Shown: positions 34,278-43,185, counted from the first letter of the stretch. The stretch is 64,000 nucleotides of DNA from JAUSIF01 sp040901465 (GCA_040901465.1 JBBDYN010000015.1:1-64000); one strand, 5' to 3'. Numbers and translations are program-made. The notes: generated by a model from the sequence alone, not told the origin.

Positions 34278-35201
34278 ATGGCGTCTCACACGTTCGCGGC
34301 TCTTGCATTCCTGGCTGCGGCGCTGTTCGTCTCGGACGCCGCCGCGGACGACGCAACGGATTGCGCGAGCGGCGACCCGGAGAAAGGCATTCCCGCCTGC
34401 ACGCGCATCATCGAAAAGAGCGGCACAGCCCCGGACAAGCTCGCGCAGGCCTACGGCAATCGCGGCGTCACCTACGCGCTGCAGGGCAAACACAAGGAGG
34501 CGCTCGCCGATCTCGACGAGGCGATCCGCCTCAACCCGAAAGACGCCGAGAGCTTTCATGGGCGCGGACGCGTCTATGGCGAAATGGGCGACTGGGACAA
34601 GGCGCTCGGCGAGTTCGACGCGGCGCTCCGCGCCGATCCGAAGCACGTGGATGCCCTGATCAGCCGTGGCAGCGCGCGGCAACTGAGAGGACAGATCGAT
34701 CTCGCTGCCGCGGATTTCGGCGAGGCGATCAAGGCGGACCCGAAGAACTCGGACGCTTATTCAAGCCGCGGTACTCTCTACCTCATGACGAGTCGCTTCC
34801 CGCAGGCGCTCGCCGACCTCAACCAGGCGATCAAGCTCGATCCCGACTTCGGCCAGGCCTATCTCAATCGTGGCCTCGTCCATTTCTTCCAGAGGCAGTA
34901 CGACCGGGCGATCGCCGACTTCGATCAGGTGCTGCGCGTCGATCCGCAGAATGCGCATGTGCGCGTGCAGCGCGGCACCGCGTATTTCTTCAAGAAGCAG
35001 CCGGAGCAGGCGCTCGCCGACGCGAACGAAGCCATCCGCCTCGATCCGCGGCATCCAATGGCTTACAAGCTGCGTGGGGGCATTCTCGGCGGGATGGGCA
35101 AGCGCGACCAGGCGATCGCGGATTTCCGCAAGGCGCTCGAGCTCAACCCGGCCGACGAGGGTGTGAAGAAGAGTCTGCGCGAGCTCGGGGTCAGGCAGTA
35201 A
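34278..35201 (+). CDS. exported tetratricopeptide-repeat protein
   Basis: 307 residues with a signal peptide (residues 5-22, ending DAAA). Seven or more TPR units follow from about residue 50 to the end, each about 34 residues, for example ALADLDEAIRLNPKDAESFH, ALADLNQAIKLDPDFGQAYL and AIADFDQVLRVDPQNAHVRV. Such arrays bind protein partners. The gene starts 15 bases after the previous stop, with AAGGAGAGC upstream of the ATG, so it is in one operon. The partner is unknown. Confidence 0.88.
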   Translation: MASHTFAALAFLAAALFVSDAAADDATDCASGDPEKGIPACTRIIEKSGTAPDKLAQAYGNRGVTYALQGKHKEALADLDEAIRLNPKDAESFHGRGRVYGEMGDWDKALGEFDAALRADPKHVDALISRGSARQLRGQIDLAAADFGEAIKADPKNSDAYSSRGTLYLMTSRFPQALADLNQAIKLDPDFGQAYLNRGLVHFFQRQYDRAIADFDQVLRVDPQNAHVRVQRGTAYFFKKQPEQALADANEAIRLDPRHPMAYKLRGGILGGMGKRDQAIADFRKALELNPADEGVKKSLRELGVRQ

Positions 35202-35233
35202 CCGTTACGACGAGGTAGCGCGGCGGGGGCGTC

Positions 35234-35698
35234 ATGGGTCGTGACAAGTGGTTCTGGACCTTGTTCGGCGGCATCCTGTTCGTCGTCGGCCTGTTCTTTT
35301 TCGCTGCGAGCTTCGGCGTGAATCTCTTCGCCGACCCGAACCAGTTGGAAGGTGGATCGCCGCTCCTGTTCGCTGCGGCGGGGATCGTGGCAACGGGCAT
35401 AGGCGGCTCGATCGTCTATTTTGCCTGGCGCGCGGCGGCGCGCGACGAGCGCCTGATGCAGATCGGCGTGCCCGTCACCGCGACGGTGCTCGACGTGCGG
35501 CGCAGCCGGCTCGAGATCAACCGGCAGTCGCGCTGGGTCGTGCTTTATCGCTACGAGTATCCCAAAGGCCAGGTGCGTGAAGGCAAGAGCGGCGGGCTGA
35601 TCGCCGAAGAGGTGATGGAGTTCAAACCCGGCGACGCGGTGCAGATCAAGGTCGATCCGCATAAGCCGGAGGAGAGTCTGTTCCTCGGCCGAGCGTAG
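35234..35698 (+). CDS. DUF3592-like two-helix membrane protein
   Basis: 154 residues. Two hydrophobic helices (about 9-30 and 48-68) are followed by a beta-rich C-terminal domain: MQIGVPVTATVLDVRRSRLE and a final AVQIKVDPHKPEESLFLGRA. DUF3592 proteins have this plan (a membrane hairpin plus a small beta domain with a VDP..P motif). The biochemical role is unknown. It follows the TPR gene on the same strand. Confidence 0.65.
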   Translation: MGRDKWFWTLFGGILFVVGLFFFAASFGVNLFADPNQLEGGSPLLFAAAGIVATGIGGSIVYFAWRAAARDERLMQIGVPVTATVLDVRRSRLEINRQSRWVVLYRYEYPKGQVREGKSGGLIAEEVMEFKPGDAVQIKVDPHKPEESLFLGRA

Positions 35699-35705
35699 AA
35701 CGCCG

Positions 35706-36929
35706 TCAGTCACGCGCGCGATGCAGGATCAACGAAATCTTGGTCGTACAGATAGAGCCGGCCTCGCACGCGCGTTCCTGCTCGTAGGTCGATTGGAAGC
35801 CACCGTCCCCGGTGGGTCGAAGTCCGCGAAGCGCCTGCTCGTAGAACTCGTAAAACGCCGCATGCTGGGATACAACCGGCCGCGCGCCCGGGCACTGGAC
35901 CTCCATCCGCATGGGCGTGGTCTCTTTGTCGGACGCTCGGATCATCATCGCGTCGCGGCCCGGCGTGTAGGAACCGACCAGCGTCGCCCGGATCGTGCCC
36001 GGAGCGACAGTACGCGAAGGGCACGCGTATTCTCCGGTCGCCGTGTGACTACCGATCATGCGGCCCGTCAGCGCGCCGCTGCCGTCATGGGTGAGCGTTA
36101 TATCCGCGCTTGCGGTCGTTACCGCGCGCGCAAGCCGGCCCACCACGCTGTGCCTCCATTTGATCGTCCCTTGGAAGTCGCCGGTCGGGAAATTGGCACT
36201 CTCCTTGACCACGTGACCGGCATGGTCCTCGACCAGCACGGTGAGCCGTACGACCGGCGGTGGATCGGCCGGCACGACGTAGGTCGCTTGCCCGCGCTTC
36301 TCCGGCGGCTCCGAGCAGGCCTCGAAATGCGCCGGCGTCGGTTCAACGTCGCGTCCGCCGTCGCTCTCGGCGATGAGCCGGATGGTCTTGATCCCGGTCT
36401 GCCAGCGGTCGGCATCGTCGGCCGCGATGATTCGCACCACGATCGGCTGGTTCGGCTGCACCTTGTGGCCATCGGGCGGCTCCCATCGGACGCGCAGCGT
36501 GGGCGGCGTGCGATCGCCCGGAATTTCATAGACTGTGTCGTGCCCCTCCGGCCCGCCGATCATCTCGGTCTCGACAAACAGGCGGCCGGCGACGGGGATT
36601 CCAAGACGGTCCAGGGCCGTGAGGACGGCATCGCGACGGGCGGCCACGAGTGCCTGTTGGAACAAAGGATCGCCCTCGGCCACGCGGATCTTGAGCCGTC
36701 CCAATGGGCAGCTGCCCGGCGTCTGCGCGTTGCGGATCGTGTCGGCCAGCCGCTTGAAGGCATCGGGTTTCAGGTCGACGCTGTCCGGGCCCGCAAAAAG
36801 CTCGAACGTGGAGAACGCGACTTGCGTCGGCTGCTGCGCGAGGGCCGCGGGCGCAAGTGCCGCGATGCCGAGAAGCGCGCATAGGGCAACGGCGCCGAGC
36901 GTCGATGAAAACGGCTTGCCTTGGATCAT
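35706..36929 (-). CDS. exported protein with OmpA-like N-terminal segment
   Basis: 407 residues with a signal peptide (about residues 9-31, ending ALAQ). Residues 40-130 follow the OmpA C-terminal fold: FELFAGPDSVDLKPDAFKRL, LKIRVAEGD and ARRDAVLTALDRLGIP. The rest is beta-rich with four Cys and no family I know. The ATG at 36929 has GGGAGGGC upstream. It converges on the DUF3592-like gene and lies downstream of the von Willebrand gene on the same strand. It may bind peptidoglycan through the OmpA-like part. Confidence 0.7.
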   Translation of the reverse strand: MIQGKPFSSTLGAVALCALLGIAALAPAALAQQPTQVAFSTFELFAGPDSVDLKPDAFKRLADTIRNAQTPGSCPLGRLKIRVAEGDPLFQQALVAARRDAVLTALDRLGIPVAGRLFVETEMIGGPEGHDTVYEIPGDRTPPTLRVRWEPPDGHKVQPNQPIVVRIIAADDADRWQTGIKTIRLIAESDGGRDVEPTPAHFEACSEPPEKRGQATYVVPADPPPVVRLTVLVEDHAGHVVKESANFPTGDFQGTIKWRHSVVGRLARAVTTASADITLTHDGSGALTGRMIGSHTATGEYACPSRTVAPGTIRATLVGSYTPGRDAMMIRASDKETTPMRMEVQCPGARPVVSQHAAFYEFYEQALRGLRPTGDGGFQSTYEQERACEAGSICTTKISLILHRARD

Positions 36930-37035
36930 GACGAGCCCTCCCAAAGTTGCGCTCCACGCGGCGTCGATGCTTCTGGATCCCGGCTCTCCCCCGGACCAGC
37001 CCGGGGTCGGCCGGGATGACCGCGCGCGTGCGCGG

Positions 37036-38340
37036 TCACTTTAGATTGATCTCCATTGTCTGCCCTTCGACGAGCTCGAGTGGAATCTTCTGACCCTCGA
37101 TGTCGATCGTGTACTTGCCCGGCGGGACCGGCATCCGTGACGTGAACGACGAGATGTTGCCGATGACCGCGCCGTCTTCGGCGCGCACGTTGTGACCCGC
37201 GCCGCTCGCGCCGTGCATGACGATGACGGCCGGGTTCAGCACCTTGTGTTCGCCGCTCTTGATGTCGATGTTCTTCCATTCGGCCTTGCCGAAGACGACC
37301 GTGAAGGTCGAGGGGATCACGGTCAGCCGGCTCACGGACGAAGAGATGTTGCCGACCTCGACGCCGGTCTCCCAATCGAGGATCTTGTGGCCGGACGGCG
37401 CCGCATTCTTTATTTCCAGCACGCCGGGATCGAGGGTGGTGGTCTCGCCCGCCTTCACCTCGACGCTCTTCCACGCGGTCGGCCCGAAGGCGATGTTGTA
37501 GAGACCGGCCGGGAGGTCCATGAACGTCATGTTGTGGAAGCTTCCAAAGGCCTTGCCGGTTTCCGCATCGGTCACCCGGTGTCCCCTGAAGTCCGGATTC
37601 TTGACCTGCAGCCGGCCTGGCTTCGGCTTCGTGATCGTGATCGAGGATTTGCTCGCCGGTGCTTTGGCCGCCGGCGGCGGAGCGGGTGGGGGCGCCGGCT
37701 TTGCGGCTGCGACCTTGCCGAGCGTCGCGCCCAGATCGGCCGCGCCGGAGGCGTCGGTATAGGTGCCGCGCGCAACACGGGCGACGCACTGGAGCTGGTA
37801 GCGCGCAGCGGCGTCGACATTGAATCCGATCGTGTGGATCACGAGCTTCGCGTCGGCTTCGGCGAGCGCCTTCGCCGCGGCGCACGGATCGCCCTCGCAG
37901 GTTTCCTTGCCATCGCTCACGAGCACGACGGCGCGCTCGCCCGGCTCCTTGCCCACCTCCTTGGCGGCGAGCTCGATCACGTAGGTGATCGGCGTGTAGC
38001 CCTGCGCCTTGATGTCCTTCGTCTTCGCGAGCACCGCCTCCTTGCTCGCGCCGGCCGTGTCGAAGCCGACGAGGAGCTCGGTGTCCTTGCAGTTCTTCTC
38101 CTTGGTCGGCGACTGGTGCCCGTAGGCGCGATAGGAGAGCCGCACCTTGGGATCGAGCTTCGCCACGAAGGCGGCGACGGCCGTCTTCGCGGCTTCGAGG
38201 CGCGTGCCGCCTGCGGGGAGCCGCGCGTTCATGCTGCCCGAGGCGTCGAGGATCAGCGCGATGCTGCGGCCTTCCTGTGCGAGGACCGGCGCATTGAAGA
38301 AGAGAGGAATGGCGAGCAGGAAAATTGTCCGGCGGATCAT
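37036..38340 (-). CDS. secreted von Willebrand factor A-domain protein
   Basis: 434 residues with a signal peptide (residues 4-20, ending VLAQ). The vWA domain (about 25-200) has the MIDAS motif DASGS in ALILDASGSMNARLP, and later ITYVIELAAKE and VVLVSDGKETCEGDPC. After a Pro/Ala linker come repeats of about 70 residues with a GHKILDWETG / GHRVTDAETG pattern, at least three of them. I chose the ATG at 38340, with GGAG seven bases upstream. It probably binds a protein or surface ligand outside the cytoplasm. Confidence 0.85.
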   Translation of the reverse strand: MIRRTIFLLAIPLFFNAPVLAQEGRSIALILDASGSMNARLPAGGTRLEAAKTAVAAFVAKLDPKVRLSYRAYGHQSPTKEKNCKDTELLVGFDTAGASKEAVLAKTKDIKAQGYTPITYVIELAAKEVGKEPGERAVVLVSDGKETCEGDPCAAAKALAEADAKLVIHTIGFNVDAAARYQLQCVARVARGTYTDASGAADLGATLGKVAAAKPAPPPAPPPAAKAPASKSSITITKPKPGRLQVKNPDFRGHRVTDAETGKAFGSFHNMTFMDLPAGLYNIAFGPTAWKSVEVKAGETTTLDPGVLEIKNAAPSGHKILDWETGVEVGNISSSVSRLTVIPSTFTVVFGKAEWKNIDIKSGEHKVLNPAVIVMHGASGAGHNVRAEDGAVIGNISSFTSRMPVPPGKYTIDIEGQKIPLELVEGQTMEINLK

Positions 38341-38632
38341 TTGCATTCTCCGTCCGATCGATGCGCGCCGGCGGGCTCGAGCAGGCGGGGCGGGCGCGCG
38401 GCAAAACCATACCAATTGCCGGCTACCTCGAACAGGGGAGCGATGCCTTGCAAACCCGGGGGATTTCCAAGTTCGCGTTCGGGAATTGTCGTTCGCCGAG
38501 CGCGCTCGTATCGTCCGAGCGCACGCGCGAAGCCGCTCGCGGCGATCTCGATTCACTCTCGCGCCCGTGCCATCCTGTTTGGACCAGGGGAACAATCCTG
38601 CGGCGGCGGCCGCCTGCGGGCAGGAGCAAGCG

Positions 38633-39664
38633 ATGGCCCTTTATTTCGGCATTTTCGATCACGTGGACTACAGCGGCGCGCCGCTCGCCGAGTTCTACGA
38701 GAACCGGCTCAAGCTCGCCGAGGCGTACGACCGCGCGGGCTTTCACATCTATCTCGTAGCCGAGCACCATGCGACGCCGCTCGGCATGGCGCCGAGCCCG
38801 AGCGTCTATCTCGCCGCGGTGGCGCAGCGCACGAAACGCATCCGCCTCGGCCCGCTCGTCTACACGCTGCCGCTCTACCATCCGATCCGGCTGATCGAGG
38901 AAATCTGCATGCTCGACAATATCAGCGGCGGGCGGCTCGAGTTCGGCGTGGGCAAGGGCATTTCGCCGATCGAAACCGCGTTCTACGGCATCGACCCGAA
39001 GAATTCGGAGAAGATGTTCGCGGAAGCGCTGCAGGTGATCCTGAAGGGGCTCACCAACCGCACGCTCAGCTTCGCGGGCGAGTTCTATAATTTCAAGGAC
39101 GTGCCGTTCGAGCTCGAGCCGTACCAGAAGCCGCATCCGCCGCTCTGGGCCGGCGTGCCCAATCCCGAGAGCGCGGAACGCGCGGCCAGGCGCGGCATGA
39201 GCGCGGTTTCCAACCAGACCGCGGAGCCGGTGCGCGCCATGGCCGAGCGTTATTTTCCCGCGTTCCAGCCGAACGCGGCCTCGCGCGAGCCCAGGCTCGG
39301 CATGACGCGGCACCTGGTGCTCGCGGAGAACGAGGCGGACGCGCTCGCGATCGCGCGCCGCGCCTACAAGCGCTGGTACGAAGGCTTCATGAAGCTGTGG
39401 TGGCAGTACGATATGAAGCCGCCGTACGTATCGCTGCCGCCGACGATCGACGGCCTGATCCAGGCCGGCGCGGCGGTCGTGGGCACGCCCGCGCGCGTGC
39501 GCGAGCAGTTGCAGGCGCAGATCGATCTTTCGCGGGCCAATTTCCTGGGATGCCGCTTCGCCTACGGCGATCTCACGCTCGCGGAATCGCTCCGCTCGAT
39601 CGAGCTGTTCGCGCGCGAGGTGATGCCGCATTTGCGCGGAGAGGAGCGCGTTGCGGCGGAGTAG
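38633..39664 (+). CDS. LLM-class flavin-dependent oxidoreductase
   Basis: 343 residues, a bacterial luciferase-like TIM barrel. Typical pieces are FHIYLVAEHHATPLGMAPSP, RLGPLVYTLPLYHPIRLIEE and DNISGGRLEFGVGKG. Members use F420 or FMN to oxidise small organic compounds; the substrate cannot be told from sequence. The start ATG at 38633 has CAGGAGC upstream. A diverged copy of its last 25 or so codons recurs at 40315-40396, after the broken toxin-antitoxin pair. Confidence 0.9.
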   Translation: MALYFGIFDHVDYSGAPLAEFYENRLKLAEAYDRAGFHIYLVAEHHATPLGMAPSPSVYLAAVAQRTKRIRLGPLVYTLPLYHPIRLIEEICMLDNISGGRLEFGVGKGISPIETAFYGIDPKNSEKMFAEALQVILKGLTNRTLSFAGEFYNFKDVPFELEPYQKPHPPLWAGVPNPESAERAARRGMSAVSNQTAEPVRAMAERYFPAFQPNAASREPRLGMTRHLVLAENEADALAIARRAYKRWYEGFMKLWWQYDMKPPYVSLPPTIDGLIQAGAAVVGTPARVREQLQAQIDLSRANFLGCRFAYGDLTLAESLRSIELFAREVMPHLRGEERVAAE

Positions 39665-39750
39665 GGGCGAGCGTTTTGCTCACCGTCCGCCGCGCCGCCC
39701 AATGGTTCGGCGTTCTCGACAACCGTGAGGCGAACGGGCAGACTATATTC

Positions 39751-40024
39751 ATGAACATCCGGTCACGCACCATCGAAGTCGACGTGGAAACCGCGCGCGC
39801 TTGAGACGCTTGCGCACGAGCGCGGGGTGACCGTGCCCCGGCTCGTCGCCGAGCTTGTCGAAGCGGGCCGCGAACCGGCGTCCGCCGATTCCACGGAAAT
39901 CGCCGAGCTGGATCGCCGCTGGGCGGCAGTGCAGGCGGGCGGCGCGGCCGTGCCGCACGAGCATGTCGTGCGCTGGCTGCGCACCTGGGGAACGCCCGCG
40001 TTTCGGCGCTGGCAGGCGCGATGA
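39751..40024 (+). pseudogene. broken RHH/ParD-type antitoxin gene
   Basis: The frame starts MNIRSRTIEVDVETARA and stops at TGA 39802, but the next frame continues LETLAHERGVTVPRLVAELVEAG and on to the stop at 40024. Joined, they give an antitoxin-like protein of about 90 residues with a ribbon-helix-helix N-terminus. The shift lies in a GC repeat (CGCGCGCGC) and needs one lost or gained base. The end overlaps the toxin start (ATGA). It is either a true mutation or a draft error. Confidence 0.75.
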
Positions 40025-40303
40025 AGCTCGAGTGGTCGGCCGACGCGCTGGCCGATCTCGATCGCTTCGCCGAATTCCTTCACGACAGGCATCCGCAACT
40101 CGCCGCGGTCGTCGCGCGAGCTGATGGCGCAGGCGCAGATATTGACGGAGCACCCAAAGGTTGGGCGGCCGCTCGAGGGCCGCGATGAATACCGGCAGCT
40201 CGTGCTGCTCGTTCTCAATGCGCCGTACGTGTTTCAGTATCGCCATGACGGCGAGCGGCTCGTCATGCTTCGTGTGCTGCACGGGCGCGAGAAGCGTGGG
40301 TGA
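40021..40303 (+). pseudogene. broken ParE/RelE-type toxin gene
   Basis: It starts MKLEWSADALADLDRFAEFL, as in ParE. After LAAVVA the frame must change at GTCGTCGCGCGAGCTG to reach ELMAQAQILTEHPKVGRPLE and YVFQYRHDGERLVMLRVLHG, ending at TGA 40303. The joined protein is about 94 residues, normal for the family. It has its own frameshift, independent of the one in the antitoxin, so the module is probably dead if the sequence is right. Confidence 0.78.
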
Positions 40304-40314
40304 GGGCTTGGGGG

Positions 40315-40396
40315 AGTTGCGGCGGCTCGCTGTGGAGCTGTCGCGCGTGAGGTGATGCCGCGTTTGCGCGGCGAGGCGAGGGCGGCGGCGGAGTAA
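40315..40396 (+). pseudogene. remnant of the LLM oxidoreductase 3' end
   Basis: AREVMPRLRGEARAAAE and stop match the LLM protein end AREVMPHLRGEERVAAE. Upstream, ELRRLAVEL lines up with ESLRSIEL after a one-base shift. The toxin-antitoxin pair therefore lies between the intact gene and a second, decayed 3' end. The 200 bases that follow (40397-40600) hold a GGCCGGGTC/GGCCCGGCC palindrome (about 40508-40541) and no gene. Confidence 0.7.
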
Positions 40397-40600
40397 AGTC
40401 GTCATCACCGGGCCGCTCGCTAGTCTAAGTTTGCCGAAGTCGGCAACAGCCGCCTTCGACTGTGATCCACGTCTTCGCAGATTGAAATAGAAGAAGACGT
40501 GGATGGCCGGGTCTCGCTCGCTTCGCTCGCGGCCCGGCCATGACGGAGTAAGGAGAGGCAACCGCGGACTAGCTACGCGACGCCGCCAAGCCCCCTACAT

Positions 40601-41395
40601 TTACTTTCGCGCGACCGTCTCCGACGTGAACGCCGCGCGCCATTTGCCGAGGCGCTTGTCGGCGTCGGCCCATTTGTTCACGTCCTCCTCGCCGCGATAC
40701 ATGGCGAACTGGCGCACCTTCTCGACGTAGTGATCGACCATCGCGTCGGGCCGGAATTTCTCCGGCTCGTACTTGTTCCAGTGCACCATCTGCGCGAGCG
40801 GCCGGCGGTAGCGCGAGGCGAGGCCCTTTTCCGGCACGCCGACCGGGATCGTGCCGATCGCGCGCAGACAATCGGGATAGCCGAGGAGGGCGCGCAGGTC
40901 GCGGTTCGTGGTGTCCTCGCCGCCGCCCGAGAGCCAGGCCGAGGTGAGGCCGACCGCGGTCACGGCGAGCTGGATGTTCTGCACCGCGGCGCCGATCGAG
41001 GCGATGAGAATCCGCTCGTTGTTGGCGCGGTATTCCTCGGCCCATTCCGGCGAGGTGGCGACCGGGAACGCGCGCTTCCAGCGCTCGTCGGCGAGCACGA
41101 GGAAGATCGCGACCGTGTTCGCCATGTAGGTCTTCTTCACGGCGGGAAAGCCCTTGACGTGGTCGATCAGCCGGTTCGACTGCGCGAGGAAGACATCGAG
41201 CACTTTCTCGCGCATGACCGGCTCGTCGACGATCACCACGTCGAAGCACTGCGAGTTCGCGCCGGTGGGGGCCCAGCGGCCGGCCTCGGCGATCTGCAGC
41301 AGCGTGTCGCGGCTCACGGAGTGCCCGGGCTCGAAGCGGCGCACCGAGCGGCGGCGGCGGATCGTATCGATCAACTCGTCATAGGCATGCGGCAT
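40601..41395 (-). CDS. nitroreductase-family protein
   Basis: 264 residues. The FMN-binding start is DTIRRRRSVRRFEPGHSVSR, followed by AEAGRWAPTGANSQCFDVVI, and later ILIASIGAAVQNIQLAVTAVG and GLTSAWLSGGG, all typical of the nitroreductase fold. GVPEKG near residue 205 is the usual phosphate-proximal loop. These enzymes reduce nitro groups, quinones or related substrates with NAD(P)H. I chose the ATG at 41395. It is divergent from the SnoaL-like gene and may share a promoter with it. Confidence 0.88.
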   Translation of the reverse strand: MPHAYDELIDTIRRRRSVRRFEPGHSVSRDTLLQIAEAGRWAPTGANSQCFDVVIVDEPVMREKVLDVFLAQSNRLIDHVKGFPAVKKTYMANTVAIFLVLADERWKRAFPVATSPEWAEEYRANNERILIASIGAAVQNIQLAVTAVGLTSAWLSGGGEDTTNRDLRALLGYPDCLRAIGTIPVGVPEKGLASRYRRPLAQMVHWNKYEPEKFRPDAMVDHYVEKVRQFAMYRGEEDVNKWADADKRLGKWRAAFTSETVARK

Positions 41396-41476
41396 GGGGC
41401 GTCTCCCGTCGCGGCAGTATGGCATCGACGGCGGCGGCGCGAGTAGACTCTATAGTGGCGGCCGGAGAGGGATCAC

Positions 41477-41854
41477 ATGGCGGATATCAGGGCGAAGCTC
41501 ATCGACCTGTGCGCGGCGTTCAACGCGCACGATCTCGACCGGATCATGGCGTTTTTCGCCGACGACTGCGTGCTGGAGATGCCGCGCGGGCCGCACGCCT
41601 GGGGCACGCGCTACGAGGGCAAGCAGGCGGTGCGCGAAGGGCTCGCCACGCGGTTCGCGGGCCTGCCCGACGTGCACTACGGGAACGAGGAGCATTTCGT
41701 GGACGCCGCGCGGCAGACCGGCATGACCAAGTGGCTGCTCACCGGCACCGCGCGGGGCGGGAAGCGCATCGAGGTGCAGGGCTGCGACTTCTATACGTTC
41801 CGCGGCGGGCAGGTGATCGGCAAGGATTCGTATTGGAAGATTGTGGAGGGGTGA
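41477..41854 (+). CDS. NTF2/SnoaL-like protein
   Basis: 125 residues forming one cone-shaped NTF2 fold: LCAAFNAHDLDRIMAFFADDCVLEMP, then YEGKQAVREGLATRF and a final FRGGQVIGKDSYWKIVEG. Proteins of this fold serve as small-molecule isomerases, hydrolases or binding proteins; no catalytic residues can be named with confidence. GGAGAGGGATCAC lies before the ATG. It is divergent from the nitroreductase gene. Confidence 0.85.
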   Translation: MADIRAKLIDLCAAFNAHDLDRIMAFFADDCVLEMPRGPHAWGTRYEGKQAVREGLATRFAGLPDVHYGNEEHFVDAARQTGMTKWLLTGTARGGKRIEVQGCDFYTFRGGQVIGKDSYWKIVEG

Positions 41855-41945
41855 GGGACGCGTTTGGCTAGAACGCGCTCTGCGCAACTACGTCATTGCC
41901 TGCCCGCACTAGTTGTAAGAGTATGTCTGGCCGGAGGGGGCGCTC

Positions 41946-42446
41946 ATGGGGGACTGCATCTATTGCGGTGAGCCTGTTGGGCTCATGCGGTCACAGCATC
42001 CGGAGTGTCGAGAAAAACACGACACCGCCGTAACGAAGATTCCGCAGTTTTTTGGACAGTGGTTCGAGAGTGCTCTGCCGCCTGCGAGATTTCGCGAACT
42101 CGCTGCTGAGGTTGCGCGAACGCACTATGTCGACGGACCTAGATTTGTCGAACTAACAAAGGACGGGTTCGGTGCTCTGATTGAAAAGGCGCTTGCCGAT
42201 CATCTGCTGACTGATGAGGAGGAGGAAAAGGTCGTCGGACTGCTTCGCGAGTTTGGGATGACCTTGGACGATCTGCCAAAACCCATCGGCCAGCGGCTTA
42301 TCAAATGCGCGATTTTGCGTGATCTCGATGCCGGCGTGGTTCACGAGCGGATCAATTTGAAGGGGCAAGTGCCGATCAACCTTGGTGCAAAAGAGCATCT
42401 CCCCAATGCCATTGAAGAAGCGATAGCGATCCGCGATAAGAACTGA
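41946..42446 (+). CDS. zinc-ribbon protein of unknown function, possibly truncated
   Basis: 166 residues. The N-terminus CIYCGEPVGLMRSQHPEC is a Cys2-His-Cys zinc ribbon. A helical middle (residues 45-120) and INLGAKEHLPNAIEEAIAIRDKN at the end follow. The DNA is clearly less GC-rich than its neighbours, so it was probably acquired. Related proteins I recall have a further beta domain after the INL segment, so this copy may be cut short; I am not sure. GGAGGGGGCGCTC is upstream of the ATG. Confidence 0.6.
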   Translation: MGDCIYCGEPVGLMRSQHPECREKHDTAVTKIPQFFGQWFESALPPARFRELAAEVARTHYVDGPRFVELTKDGFGALIEKALADHLLTDEEEEKVVGLLREFGMTLDDLPKPIGQRLIKCAILRDLDAGVVHERINLKGQVPINLGAKEHLPNAIEEAIAIRDKN

Positions 42447-42514
42447 ATGACCACGAGTAAAGAATCTAAATCTGATTGGACCGGTTCATTGAGCGCCTTC
42501 GAGGCGCTGTTCGC

Positions 42515-42811
42515 TCAGCCCGCCTTCAGCGCCTTCTCAACCGCGCGCGGGTCGCGTTCGATCACCATGAGATAGGCGCGCACGGCGCCGTCGGGGCGAG
42601 AGCGGCCCTGTTCCCAATCGCGGATGCGCGCCGGGGTGAAGCCGAAGCGCTTGGCAAATTCCGACTGTGACAAGCGCAGCCGGCGGCGCATCCGCTTCAC
42701 GTCGATCTCGGCGGGGACGTAAATTCGATAGCTCGCAGGATCGGCCTCGCCGCGCGCGATCGCGCGGGCTTCCTTCGCCGCCTTGAGCAAACGCTTGCCG
42801 AGCGCTGTCAT
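42515..42811 (-). CDS. HigA-like XRE-family antitoxin
   Basis: 98 residues. The helix-turn-helix is MRRRLRLSQSEFAKRFGF followed by TPARIRDWEQGRSRPDG, in the C-terminal half. The N-terminal 40 residues are charged and helical and would wrap the toxin. The ATG at 42811 overlaps the toxin stop by four bases (ATGA). An ATG at 42823 is also in frame. It is the second gene of a toxin-first pair, the order typical of HigBA. It probably binds the palindrome at 43196-43214. Confidence 0.85.
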   Translation of the reverse strand: MTALGKRLLKAAKEARAIARGEADPASYRIYVPAEIDVKRMRRRLRLSQSEFAKRFGFTPARIRDWEQGRSRPDGAVRAYLMVIERDPRAVEKALKAG

Positions 42812-43185
42812 CTTCGTCTCCATTGCAGTGCGACCGCCTTGCGCCGCGCAGTTTCCCGATAATCCTTCGCAAGCCCGGCCAGTTCGGCGCGCAATGCGTT
42901 GCGCTCCGCCTGGGTGAGGTCCGCCCGCTCGCCTTTGTCGATCACAGCCAGCAGGAAGACCGGCACATCCGCGGCGGCGTAGTAGGTCACCACGCGATAG
43001 CCGCCGGACTTGCCCTTTCCGCGTCCAGCGACGCGGATCTTGCGCGCTCCGCCGGTGCCGGGGATCAGATCGCCAGCCTGCGGGTTCTCGGCAATCAGAC
43101 GAACGACATTCGCACGCGCCTCCCCGACAAGACCGGCCCGGGCGGCATCGCGCAGATACTGCGCGGTCTCGATCACCGTGTGCAC
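42808..43185 (-). CDS. HigB/RelE-type toxin
   Basis: 125 residues, with a GTG start at 43185. The core has GGARKIRVAGRGKGKSGGYR and VVTYYAAADVPVFLLAVIDK, the RelE/HigB pattern of a basic strand followed by a hydrophobic strand. DLTQAERNALRAELAGLAKDY is the usual C-terminal helix. Such toxins cut mRNA on the ribosome. It is intact, unlike the pair at 39751. It starts eleven bases from the palindromic operator. Confidence 0.87.
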   Translation of the reverse strand: MHTVIETAQYLRDAARAGLVGEARANVVRLIAENPQAGDLIPGTGGARKIRVAGRGKGKSGGYRVVTYYAAADVPVFLLAVIDKGERADLTQAERNALRAELAGLAKDYRETARRKAVALQWRRR

